A DNA stretch of 64,000 bases, taken from contig OZ241334.1 in assembly GCA_965200035.1 (NCBI GenBank), positions 1,364,001 through 1,428,000 of the forward strand, in the 5' to 3' direction. The DNA is from UBA1952 sp965200035. Its GTDB lineage: Bacteria > Bacteroidota > Bacteroidia > Chitinophagales > Chitinophagaceae. Of this stretch, positions 18,438 through 28,700 are shown piece by piece (the stretch's first letter is position 1; every line of letters begins with the position of its first letter). The notes beneath the pieces were generated by a model, which saw nothing but the letters and a program-made list of their open reading frames with translations, did no database searches and was not told where the DNA came from. The position numbers and the translations under genes were made by a program.

Positions 18438-21400
18438 ATGTTCCGTTCTTTACCGTTTCTTCTGGTGCTCAGCTTTTTTGCGCTATCGCACACTCAGGCT
18501 CAGACTTTTTATCCTGTTAATCATATATCCGGTACGCAGACTGTAGGAGGCGTCAATACCACCGTGACCCCTACCGGCGTTGTAGGCTCAGTAAGCGATT
18601 GCGGTACAAGCCCTTACCGGATTGGCAGCATGCTGGGCATCCCTGACGGATATGGTAAATACACGTTTACTTTTGCCACGCCCATTACAGGCTGCCGCAT
18701 TAAGATAGCCGGTATCAATTCGCCGGAAGTGGATTCAGTCTTTTTAAATGGCGTGTTTTATCCAATTACCACAGCGGGATTGGCGCCTTACCCCGGCACC
18801 TGTAACTCACAGCTTGCACAGGTAATCAATGGCACTGTGGTAGGCATCGCCTCAGGCGGATCTGCCGGCGGGCAAATCACCATCTTATCGGGCAATATCA
18901 ACTCTATAGCAGTCAGTTGCCGGAGCAATACCGGCGGCTCAGGCAATGTATTCAGCTTTGGAATCGCTACAAATGGCATTGCTGCATCCAACAATGGACC
19001 CCTTTGCGCCGGAAGCACGTTGCAACTCTCCGCTACCAATATGACCGGCGCTACCTATTCATGGACTGGCCCCAATAACTTTACCTCGTTCATACAGAAT
19101 CCGACCATTCCCAACGTAACGGCTGCAAATGCCGGCACTTATATTGTAACCGCTACATCAGGCAACACAACAGCAACCGATACCACCCATGTGGTCATTA
19201 ATCCTACGCCCAATGCTGCGCTCACCTCATTCAGCAACCTTACCAATCCTACGTCATGCACTGCATCCGATGGCTCTTTTGTCATTAATGGATTGTCGCC
19301 TATTGTAACGCAGATATCTTATACCAAAGATGGCACGCCCGTTGCACAGAATGTCACGGTAAGCGGTGCCGGCACGGTGACCTTTACGGGCTTGCAAGCA
19401 GGCACTTACACCAACTTCAGCTATATCACTGCAAACGGATGTTCCGCCGCCGATCAGCACGCGCCGATTGTGCTTTCAGGAGCAGCGCCGCCACCTACCT
19501 TTACTTCGCCTTTAACCTATTGCCAGAATGCTGCGGCGTCTCCACTATCTGCTATGGCCCTTGCAGGCTACTCTATCCGCTGGTACATGAGCGCTACCGG
19601 AGGGCTTGGAAGCAATACCCCTCCTACGCCGTCCACTACCACTATCGGCACTACTACTTATTATGTATCACAGATTGGCCCTGCCGGCTGTGAAAGTCCA
19701 CGTGTAGGTATTGTAGTAAATATATCTGCTCCTCCGGGCCCGCCGCGGGTAAGCAGCAATAGCCCCGTATGTATCGGAGATACCATCAGGCTTTCTGGCA
19801 GCAGCATACCCGGCGCCAGCTTCAACTGGACTGGCCCAAACAACTTTACCTCTACGGCTCAGAATCCGGTGATTCCTCAGGCAGATGTGGTCAATGCAGG
19901 TTATTACGTATTGTCTGTAACCGTTACCGGATGCCCTGGAGCGCCTAAAGACAGCACAGCAGTAGTGGTTAATGCATTACCGGCAACACCGGCTGTTACC
20001 AATGTCAGCTATTGCTATGGCGACAATGCAGCCTCTCTCATGGCAACACCTGCTGCGGGGAATACCCTGCGCTGGTACACGATCGCTATCGGCGGAACAG
20101 CGTCGACTACGCCACCGGTTCCTCCAACTACGAACGGCGATATTACTTATTATGTAAGCCAGGTCAACAGCAGCGGCTGTGAAGGACCGCGTGCGCCACT
20201 GACCGTAAAAATCAAGATAGTGCCAGGTCCTGTAGTGAGCAGCCCGGTTAATCTCTGTCAATTTCAGATAGCAGCTCCGCTCACGGCTACAGGCGATACG
20301 ATAAGATGGTACCCTACACCTACCGGCGGAGCAGCTTCCACAACAGCGCCCACACCGGTTACTACTACACCCGGTACGTTCAATTTTTACGTTACCCAAA
20401 GGAATAACGGCTGCACCAGCCCGCGTGCTCAGATAGTGGTGATTGTGAATGCGAAGCCATCGCCTCCGGGCGTGGTATCGCCGCTGCGCCTCTGCCAGTA
20501 CGATTCGGTGGCCCTCACCGCCAACGGACAGAACGTGCGCTGGTACCTGCACCCCACCGGCGGCGGCGGACAGAGCCCCTTCATACCACCCACCGGCTCT
20601 ACCGATGACTCTACCTTCTACTACGCCACACAGACCGTCAACGGATGCGAAAGTGACCGTACAAGATTGCTGGTCACCGTCACCTACAAGCCCAACGGCA
20701 TCATCTCGGCTACCCGCGTCACCCTCTGTCAGGAAGAGACCGATTCCTTTTACTACTTCGGCAATGCACGCCCCGATGCCGTCTACAACTGGACCAACCC
20801 GCACCCTGCCACCACCGAGCTATCCGGTGCAGGCACCCAGGGACCCTACATCGTGCGCTTCGACTCTGCCGGCACCTATAATGTTACCGTGCAGGTCAAC
20901 AACCGCGGCTGCCTGTCGGACATCGCCACCCAGCCGGTGACCGTGCGCCCTTCGCCTGCGGTGACCTTCGATGCACCGGACCATGCCTGCGTGGGCGAGA
21001 TCATCAACATTGCCTTAAGCACCATCTCCCCAATCATTGATTCCTTCCGCTATGACTTCGGTGACGGGGTGATCCGCTACGGCACAGCCACCGGCGGTCC
21101 TTATGGGGTGGTCTACAGCAGCGCAGGCCAGCGGGTGATCACTACCACCGCTTATTCCAGAGGCTGTCCTTCGAGGATATCCGGCGATACTTTCCTGGTA
21201 CACGCCCTGCCCGATGCGCGCTTCACGGTAACCGCCAATTCAGGCGACAACACCTTCTGCACGGGCGACAGCCTGGTGCTGACGGCCAGAGAGACGGACA
21301 GCAATACCCACTTCATCTGGACCCCGGATAACTTCTTTGCCACCGGCAACCTGTACACGTCCAAGGGCTTTCTGTACAAGAGCGGCTACATCAGGCTGAG

Positions 21401-21755
21401 TGTGACCAGCGGGTTTGGGTGCAAATCCTCGGACAGCCTGTATGTGAAGACGGAGAGCTGCTGCCAGGTCTTCTTCCCGAATGCGTTTTCCCCGAACGGT
21501 GACACGCACAATGATGTGTTCCGCCCGGTATCGCGGGGTCATCACCAGGTGAAGACATTCCGGATTGTGAACCGCTGGGGTCAGGTGGTGTACGAGAGCC
21601 AGGATGAGGTGAGGGGCTGGGACGGCACCTACAACGGGAAGGCCCAGGACATGGGCACCTATTACTACTACCTGTCGTACCGCTGTGGCGAGGGGGGCGG
21701 AGAGGCGCCCGGTCAGCAGATCGAGGAGAAAGGTGAATTCCTGCTGATCCGATAA
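18438..21755 (+). CDS. Multi-domain Ig-like/PKD surface protein with T9SS type B sorting domain
   Basis: About 1105 aa from the ATG at 18438 (signal peptide FRSLPFLLVLSFFALSHTQA); the longer frame from 18351 would hide the signal peptide. A beta-rich N-domain (to about residue 180) is followed by alternating Ig-like modules: two of the SWTGPNNFTS type and four of the IRWY...GCxSPR type. Two PKD-like modules (DSFRYDFGDG) and the type B sorting domain close it: FFPNAFSPNGDTHNDVF, NRWGQVVYES, GWDGTYNG, EKGEFLLIR. GC content jumps at about 20450, exactly at the fourth IRWY-type module, and stays high to the stop. Probably an adhesin or matrix protein. Confidence 0.92.
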   Translation: MFRSLPFLLVLSFFALSHTQAQTFYPVNHISGTQTVGGVNTTVTPTGVVGSVSDCGTSPYRIGSMLGIPDGYGKYTFTFATPITGCRIKIAGINSPEVDSVFLNGVFYPITTAGLAPYPGTCNSQLAQVINGTVVGIASGGSAGGQITILSGNINSIAVSCRSNTGGSGNVFSFGIATNGIAASNNGPLCAGSTLQLSATNMTGATYSWTGPNNFTSFIQNPTIPNVTAANAGTYIVTATSGNTTATDTTHVVINPTPNAALTSFSNLTNPTSCTASDGSFVINGLSPIVTQISYTKDGTPVAQNVTVSGAGTVTFTGLQAGTYTNFSYITANGCSAADQHAPIVLSGAAPPPTFTSPLTYCQNAAASPLSAMALAGYSIRWYMSATGGLGSNTPPTPSTTTIGTTTYYVSQIGPAGCESPRVGIVVNISAPPGPPRVSSNSPVCIGDTIRLSGSSIPGASFNWTGPNNFTSTAQNPVIPQADVVNAGYYVLSVTVTGCPGAPKDSTAVVVNALPATPAVTNVSYCYGDNAASLMATPAAGNTLRWYTIAIGGTASTTPPVPPTTNGDITYYVSQVNSSGCEGPRAPLTVKIKIVPGPVVSSPVNLCQFQIAAPLTATGDTIRWYPTPTGGAASTTAPTPVTTTPGTFNFYVTQRNNGCTSPRAQIVVIVNAKPSPPGVVSPLRLCQYDSVALTANGQNVRWYLHPTGGGGQSPFIPPTGSTDDSTFYYATQTVNGCESDRTRLLVTVTYKPNGIISATRVTLCQEETDSFYYFGNARPDAVYNWTNPHPATTELSGAGTQGPYIVRFDSAGTYNVTVQVNNRGCLSDIATQPVTVRPSPAVTFDAPDHACVGEIINIALSTISPIIDSFRYDFGDGVIRYGTATGGPYGVVYSSAGQRVITTTAYSRGCPSRISGDTFLVHALPDARFTVTANSGDNTFCTGDSLVLTARETDSNTHFIWTPDNFFATGNLYTSKGFLYKSGYIRLSVTSGFGCKSSDSLYVKTESCCQVFFPNAFSPNGDTHNDVFRPVSRGHHQVKTFRIVNRWGQVVYESQDEVRGWDGTYNGKAQDMGTYYYYLSYRCGEGGGEAPGQQIEEKGEFLLIR

Positions 21756-21810
21756 GCTGTAGCGTTGGCAGTCTGTGATCCACGAACAATAGTAACAACG
21801 ATAACATCTG

Positions 21811-21842
21811 AGGGCTGTGCATTCAATGCACAGCCCTATTTA
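21811..21842 (+). terminator. Terminator after the Ig/PKD adhesin gene
   Basis: Perfect 12-bp stem AGGGCTGTGCAT (21811-21822) with ATGCACAGCCCT (21826-21837), 3-nt loop, followed by ATTTATTT. Confidence 0.88.
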
Positions 21843-22137
21843 TTTGACATTTAGTCACTGATTTTTCAGACGCTACTGATCGGTAGGCTGTTTTATGATT
21901 CATTCTCTTTCAGATGATTATGATTTTATCAAAAGACAGACCATTCATCTATGAGTGGAAATATCAATTTGCAGTCAATTATTAAATGAAAATAATTATT
22001 TGATGCACTTTCATCTATGATAATTTTTAACTTTGCTTTACCAATAATCATGACTGCTCTGATAAGTCCCTTTCTTTAACCAAGAGAAGAGGTCGCTATC
22101 TGAGTTTCTTATCCGATACCGCACAACCAATAACCGT
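21843..22137. other. Intergenic region upstream of the giant-protein operon
   Basis: AT-rich stretch after the terminator at 21811. It contains a perfect -7 element at 22028-22035 and two copies of TTCATCTATGA (near 21943 and 22010). No ORF here is supported. Confidence 0.5.
22028..22035 (+). promoter_or_regulatory. -7 element of the small lipoprotein - DUF4907 - giant protein unit
   Basis: Perfect TAACTTTG followed by CTTTACC, in an AT-rich region about 103 bp before the small ORF at 22138 and the only good plus-strand match before 22388. Confidence 0.5.
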
Positions 22138-22245
22138 ATGAATAAAATGCTACACTTTTCTAAAGTAGCCATCTGCCTGCTCCCAGCTTATTTCTTTGGT
22201 TGCAGACTCGCCGAAAGCCATTTCGCAGATAATAACAAGGCATAA
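22138..22245 (+). CDS. Candidate 35-aa lipoprotein
   Basis: ATG at 22138 to TAA at 22243-22245, 35 residues. It starts MNKMLHFSKVAICLLPAYFF, then GCRLAESHFADNNKA: a basic N-terminus, a hydrophobic stretch, and a lipobox-like YFFG|C followed by a short hydrophilic tail. This is the pattern of very small Bacteroidota lipoproteins (lysis/colicin-type or entericidin-like in size, but with no sequence match I recognise). It lies about 100 bp after a perfect -7 element and 142 bp before the DUF4907 gene. It could be a true peptide or a chance ORF; the signal-like start argues for the former. Confidence 0.45.
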   Translation: MNKMLHFSKVAICLLPAYFFGCRLAESHFADNNKA

Positions 22246-22387
22246 GCCGTACGCAAAGAATTACAGCCTTACCACCAACCAGACTTCGCCTGTCCGCTGC
22301 TTTAAAAAAAAGCAAGGGTCATGCAATGGTGAACCATGGACTGGCTTTATCTGACCAATAAAACACATTCAGTAAACTACAATAGTG

Positions 22388-22741
22388 ATGACGAAAATTT
22401 TCAGGAGCTCGGCGCTCACCTTATGCGTGCTTGTAGCTGTGCCTGGCGCCTATGCGCAGACCGGCACCCGCGCGGAAGCCCAGACAGTAAATAGCTGGAC
22501 CGGCAAGACCGTAACAGCAGAAGCTATTCAGCTTTCGCCCGGCGCATGGGGCTATGAGGTAATGGTGGATGGCAAACGCTACATCCGTCAGGAAATGGTT
22601 CCCGGCATTGCCGGCATGCACCACTTCCGCAATGAGGCAGATGCAGTAAAGGTTGGAGCGCTTGCCGTCAGTAAGATGCAGGCTGGCACCAGCCCTTTTT
22701 CAATAACGGCAGATGAACTGCGCGCACTTAAGGTACTGTAA
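22388..22741 (+). CDS. DUF4907 family small exported protein
   Basis: 117 aa from the ATG at 22388 (a GTG immediately upstream is in frame). Signal peptide TKIFRSSALTLCVLVAVPGAYA ends near residue 25. The mature part has the DUF4907 pattern: GAWGYEVMVDGKRYIRQ, then IPG-like VPGIAGMHHF, EADAVKVGALAVSKM and ITADELRAL. Family function is unknown. Members of this family are, as I recall, often next to Kelch-repeat proteins, which matches the next gene 38 bp downstream whose mature protein begins with Kelch repeats. A partner or chaperone-like role for that protein is inference. Confidence 0.8.
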   Translation: MTKIFRSSALTLCVLVAVPGAYAQTGTRAEAQTVNSWTGKTVTAEAIQLSPGAWGYEVMVDGKRYIRQEMVPGIAGMHHFRNEADAVKVGALAVSKMQAGTSPFSITADELRALKVL

Positions 22742-22778
22742 TACGATCCGGATTATTCGTCATTCCTCATTTCTATTT

Positions 22779-25700
22779 ATGAAAAGAATTTTTACGCTTT
22801 TAGCGATCCTTATAACCTGCCGTGCAACGGCACAATGGTCTGCCATGGCGCCGCTTCCGACAGCCGAAGCACAGCATGCCGCCGTAGCGCATCCCAACGG
22901 AAATATTTATGTCATCGCCGGGTACGACGGGCTGCCGGGCAGCACCGGCGGAGAGAACGGCACATTGCAGATATACAATACAGGCACCAATACCTGGACA
23001 GCTGGTACGCCCTGCCCTCACACCAGTCGCGGCGCATCTTACTGTCTCGGCACCGATGGAAAGGTCTATCTGATCAGTGGTATAAGCAGCAATACTTACC
23101 TGACCAATGTATATCGCTATGATGTGGGCACAGCCGCCTGGACTGCTGTTGCCAACATTCCGGTACCTACATGGGAGGCTGGCGCGGCCAGCTACGGCGG
23201 TAAGATTTATGTAGCCGGGGGCGCCAGCAGCAGCGGTTTTAGCCAAATGCAGATCTATGATATCGCGACCAATACCTGGAGCGCCGGTGCGGCATTACCG
23301 GTAGGCACATTCCAGCACAAGCTGGTAAGCGCTGGCAACGGAACGCTCTATCTGCTTGGCGGCTCCACCAGCGTCACTACCTATTCAGCCAATATCTACA
23401 AATACACCATCAGCACGAATACCTGGTCTGGTGTGGTGGCGACCCTGCCTGATGCCCGCAACCAATTTGGAGCCACAATGGCCAATGACGGTAAGATATA
23501 TCTGGTGGCTGGCAAAAAGGCATACCTGAATGGCACCGCACCTTTTTACAACACTACCTGGATATTCAATCCTGCTAATAATTCGATCGCAAACGGTACT
23601 GCATTACCTGCATCTCTCGGGGAAAATACGCTGGTCAGCCTTAACAGCAGAATATATTCTATGGGCGGAACCTCAGGCACTGCGCTGAGCTACAATTATT
23701 CAATGCCAATAATTTCCCTGCAGGGACCTGCCAATGTAGTAACCGGCATCAAGCTTTGGCTCAAAGGCGATAGCGTCAGCTACCCGGCGGCTAACCCGGC
23801 CAACGGCACTACGGTCACTACCTGGAAGGATGTATCAGGCAACAGCAGTGACGCTACCGTGCTCGCAGGCCAGAGCGGTGGCGTGATGAACAGTGCGGCT
23901 ATCGGCGGAAAAGATGTAATCAAGTTCAACCGTACAGATCAATACAACGGATCAATCTATAATGTAGCCAATGTGGACATCCGTTCACAGACTATGCCGC
24001 AGACCACCATCTTCACCGTTTACCGCCAGGGCACGGCCAGTCCCGGAGAAGCACACGGCATCTGGGGAGATGACAACACTGGCTGGGACCGCTTCTTCAT
24101 GCCTTACTATGGCAATACCAATGGCATTGTAAGTGTAGGCCTGCCTACCGCCTATGTAGCAGTACCGGATGCCGGCATCGCCGGACAGACAAAGCTGCTG
24201 ACCGCAGTATATGATCATGGCGTTACCAATGGCTCAACCATCTATTTCAATGCATTGCCGGTGCAGAGCATTACAGACAATACCGATCCTACCGATGCAC
24301 AAACTAGTCTGCGCATTGGCTGGGATGGAGATGACAACGCCTTCAACGGCGATATTGCCGAGATGATCGTTTATGACCGTAAGCTCACCGATTGTGAGAT
24401 CAAGGATGTAAACCGCTATTTGGGCTATAAGTATGGAGTATCGCTTACCACAGCTACGGTAACTCCCGCAGGCACTACCGGCTTTTGCAGCGGAGGCAAT
24501 ACCACGCTTACCTCAAGCGCAGGCACTACGTATCAATGGCTGAAGAATGGCGTAGCTATTCCATCGGCAGCCAATGCTACTTATACAGCAAACACTACCG
24601 GCAATTATAAAGTAGTAGTGGGCAATGCCAGCGGCTGTACCGATACTTCTCTGGCCACTGTGGTTATTCAATATCCGAATCCTACAGCAACCATCCTGAG
24701 CACTCCTTACCTCTGCGCGGGCGATTCCGTGCAGCTGAGCGCAAAGGATTTCAGCGATACTACTGCTACGCTCAATTCCGGCAATGGCGCGGGCGCGATT
24801 GTACCTTGTAATTGTCCTCCGGGCTATGTAGCCGTAGGCTATTCCGGCGTATCCGGCAATATCGTAGACCAATGGCGGCTTGGCTGCCGTAAACTGGTCA
24901 ATGGCGTGCTTGATACCGCAGTCGTATATACTAATATCAATGGCAATGCCAGCGGCTCGTTCGCTCAGGGCCCTTTCCTCTTCCCGGGCAATTACACCGT
25001 GATGGTCGGCGATTCCCTTCGAAAAGACAACGGGTATCTCTACTCTACCAGCGGCTTCGGGCAAGGCATCGGCTACATTGCCGCTCTTGGCAGCAATACA
25101 GCTACGGCAAGCCGCATCAGCCTGCCTACGATGGCCGGCGGTGGCTGGACGGGAAATTCTGCGCTGGGCAATCTGTTTGCTGCGGATGGACGGGTCATTA
25201 CCGGCATGTACGGCAACAGCAACACCTATTCATCCCGCGTAGCCTTCCGTACTATGCCGATCAGCGAGATCATCAATCAGTATCAATGGACCGGTGGCAA
25301 TACCACACAATCGGTGTACATTAAAAATCCGGGCACTTACACCCTTACACTGACGAGTGGTCTTGGATGTACAGCCAATAGCCAGGTAACCATTACTACC
25401 CAGCCTACAGATATTCTTTATGTGGACAGCGCCATTGCATCGAGCGGTACGGGATTTTCCTGGCTGTCACCATTGAAAACGGTCAGTGAAGCGCTCGCTA
25501 TTGCCAACCGCTACACCTGCTTTAACCAGATCTATGTAAAGAAGGGAACTTACTATCCGATGGCCGGCAATGCTATTGCTGCCAGCCGTGATTCTTCTTT
25601 CCGCATTCTGCGCAACGGCGTGAGGCTATATGGCGGCTTTGCAGGTACCGAAAGCTCTTATACCACACGTACCAATATCAGCGGCAATACTACTATTCTT

Positions 25701-28700
25701 TCAGGCGATATCGGCGTTGTGAATGACAGTACAGATAACAGCTACCATGTAATGACCATCGTGGCGGCACCAGGCACAACCATTGATAGCACAACTACGG
25801 TAGATGGCTTTAAGATCACCAGATCGTACGCCAATAACAACTCTTTGTTCAACATTAATGGTCAATCGATTTCAAGCCAGGATGGTGGAGGCCTACATAT
25901 ATCGGGCCTCGGCACCGGCACCAAGACGACTGTTAGGATCACCAATTGTATCTTCACCCGCAACAGCTCCAATAATTTCGGCGGCGCTATTTATAATACG
26001 GGTACGAACGGTAATTGTAGCCCGATCATTACAGCCTGTACTTTTTCCGGCAATACCAGCACCGTCAATGGCGGCGCCATTTTTGCACAGGACAATTGCG
26101 CTTTCCGCCTGTCCGGCTGCAGCTTCACAGGCAATACAGCTTATCAGGCCGGAGCGGTATTCTGCAATGTATCCGTCAACAGCGGATTCAAAATCACGGG
26201 TTGCCAGTTTACCGCTAATACCGGTGGGCTCAATTCCGGCGCTATCTCCGTTCAGTATGCAGACAGCACATCCCTGATCACAGACTGCACTTTTACCAAC
26301 AATCTGGTAACCATCTACGATGGCGGCGGCATCTATACGGACAATGGTTCTAAGGTAAACATCACCAAATGCCGCTTCCTGAACAATACAGCGGGTTTCG
26401 GCGGAGGCTTTGCCTGTCATACTTCCGGCCCTACGCTTCGTGACTGTGTTTTCAGCGGCAATACCGCTACACAGCGCGGTGGTGCCGTTCATACAGACTT
26501 TTCAGGCGCTCCTGTCTTGCTGAACTGCCTGTTTGTGAATAACAATGCGCCTGTCTCCGGTGGGGCTATTAACTATACAAGTTCCGGCGCAGGTACGGTC
26601 ATCACCAATTGCACCATCTATAACAATACATCCCCCAGCGGCGGCGCGGTTTACAATGGCAGTCCGGCCACTCAGGTAAGCGGCAGCAATAATATTATGT
26701 GGGGCAACAGTACCGGCGTGGCCAATTCGGGCTCAACAGCCACATTTACCTATAGTGATATTCAGGGCGGCTATGCAGGTGCGAGTAACATAGCGGTCTA
26801 TCCATTATTCCTCACGCCATCCTCACCAATAGGTGCAGACGGCATCTGGGCTACGGCTGATGACGGCCTTCACCTGATACCCGGCAGCTCTGCAGCCAAT
26901 GCTGGCACCAACAGCGCACCCTTTCTTCCTGCAGCAGATATTACCGGTGTAGCCCGCATTCAGGGCGGAACAGCTGACATGGGTGCTTATGAAAGTCCAT
27001 TCACCTGCAACAGCGGTATTGTGTATGTAGACAGCAGCCGCAGCGCAGCAGGCGATGGCACGTCATGGGCTACTGCATTCAACAATCTTTCGCAGGGTCT
27101 TGCGGTGGCTCATCTTTGCCCGGCCGTTACGCAGGTATGGGTGGCCAGGGGTACTTATTATCCGATGGTAGGCTTTGAAGTCAGCACCAGCCGCGACTCA
27201 TCGTTCCGAATCACACGCAATGGGCTTAAAGTATATGGCGGCTTCGCCGGCAATGAAAGCACACTTGCAGTCCGCACGAATATCACCGGCAATCCAACAA
27301 TTCTTTCGGGTAATATTGGCATGGCCAGCGATAGTGCGGATAATGTTTATCACGTCGTCACCATTGTTACCGGCACCGGCACTATTGATACCAACACCCG
27401 TTTAGATGGATTTACTGTCACTGAAGGTGCAGGCGGATTATCTGGCAGTGGCGCTATTACGGTAAGCGGTCTTGGTTTCAACCGGCAGGATGGCGGAGGT
27501 ATCTATATCGGCGCAGGCAATAACGGTGTATGTTCTCCTACTATTGCCAATTGCACTGTTACAAAGAACGCGGCCAACTTTGCCGGCGGGCTTTATTGCA
27601 ATGCTTACAGTACTGCTACGGCCAACTGCAGCCCTGTTATCAGCAGATGTCTTTTCTCACAAAACCGGGCGATCAGCGGCGGCGGTGCTATGCTGCTCAA
27701 TGGCAATCCCGGCATCATAAAGATGGCGATCAGCAATACGCAATTCAACAACAACTTCACGACCAATGGCGCAGGCGGTGCGGTAAACAGCAATGGCAAT
27801 GTGACTACTTACAGCAATTGCAGCTTTACAGCCAATACCGCTTCCACAAACGGCGGTGGCATATCTTTGACCAATGATACAGTTGCTTTCAGCAATTGTG
27901 CCTTCACCGGTAATATAAGCAGCACTACAGGGGGAACTATAACCAGCTCTGCCGCTTCATTGCTTACAATTACCAACTCCAGCTTCACCAATAATACGGC
28001 TTTGGGTAACACCAGTGGCGGAGCCATTTATACAACCGGCCAGAGCAACATCAGCCAAAGCACTTTCACGAATAACACCAGCTTCGCTGGCGGCGCAATC
28101 GCCAATTATGGCGGTGGCAAGCTAATGACCATTAACGGCTGCGTTTTCAATAATAACTCATCCTCCACATCCGGCGGAGCGCTCATCAGCGAGTTCCAGG
28201 CCAGCATTATTGTCAATGGCAGCCGCTTTAATGGCAATGTTTCGGGTGGTAATGGTGGTGTGCTATATTCCCAAAACGACAGCCTCGTGACCATGAATAA
28301 CGATACCTGTATCAACAACCGCTGTACAGGCAATGGTGGTGCGGTCATGAACAACGGCAATCCTGCTGTGATCAGCAATTCTGTATTTATCGGCAACCGT
28401 GCCGGCAGCACTGGCGGCGGCGTTTTCTTCTCCAATCTTAGTCGTATAACGGGTTGTATTTTCCAGCAGGATACAGCCAATTCCGGCGGCGGTATTTATG
28501 CAAATAACAGCTCCAATTTTTACAGCGCGCGGAACGTCTTCGACAGAAACATTGCGGTTACCAGTACAGGTGGCGGCATCAATGCCAGCAACAGTCAGGA
28601 CTCAATCATCAATTGTGTATTTTATGGCAACCGAACGCTGACCGTCAACGGTGGCGGAGGTATATTTTATTCTGGCAATACCACGGCTTACAATAGTTTT

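Noticed and set aside
19977..20804. 275-codon minus-strand ORF
   Set aside because: Antisense to the Ig/PKD adhesin gene; low-complexity Arg/Gly/Cys-rich sequence without motifs.
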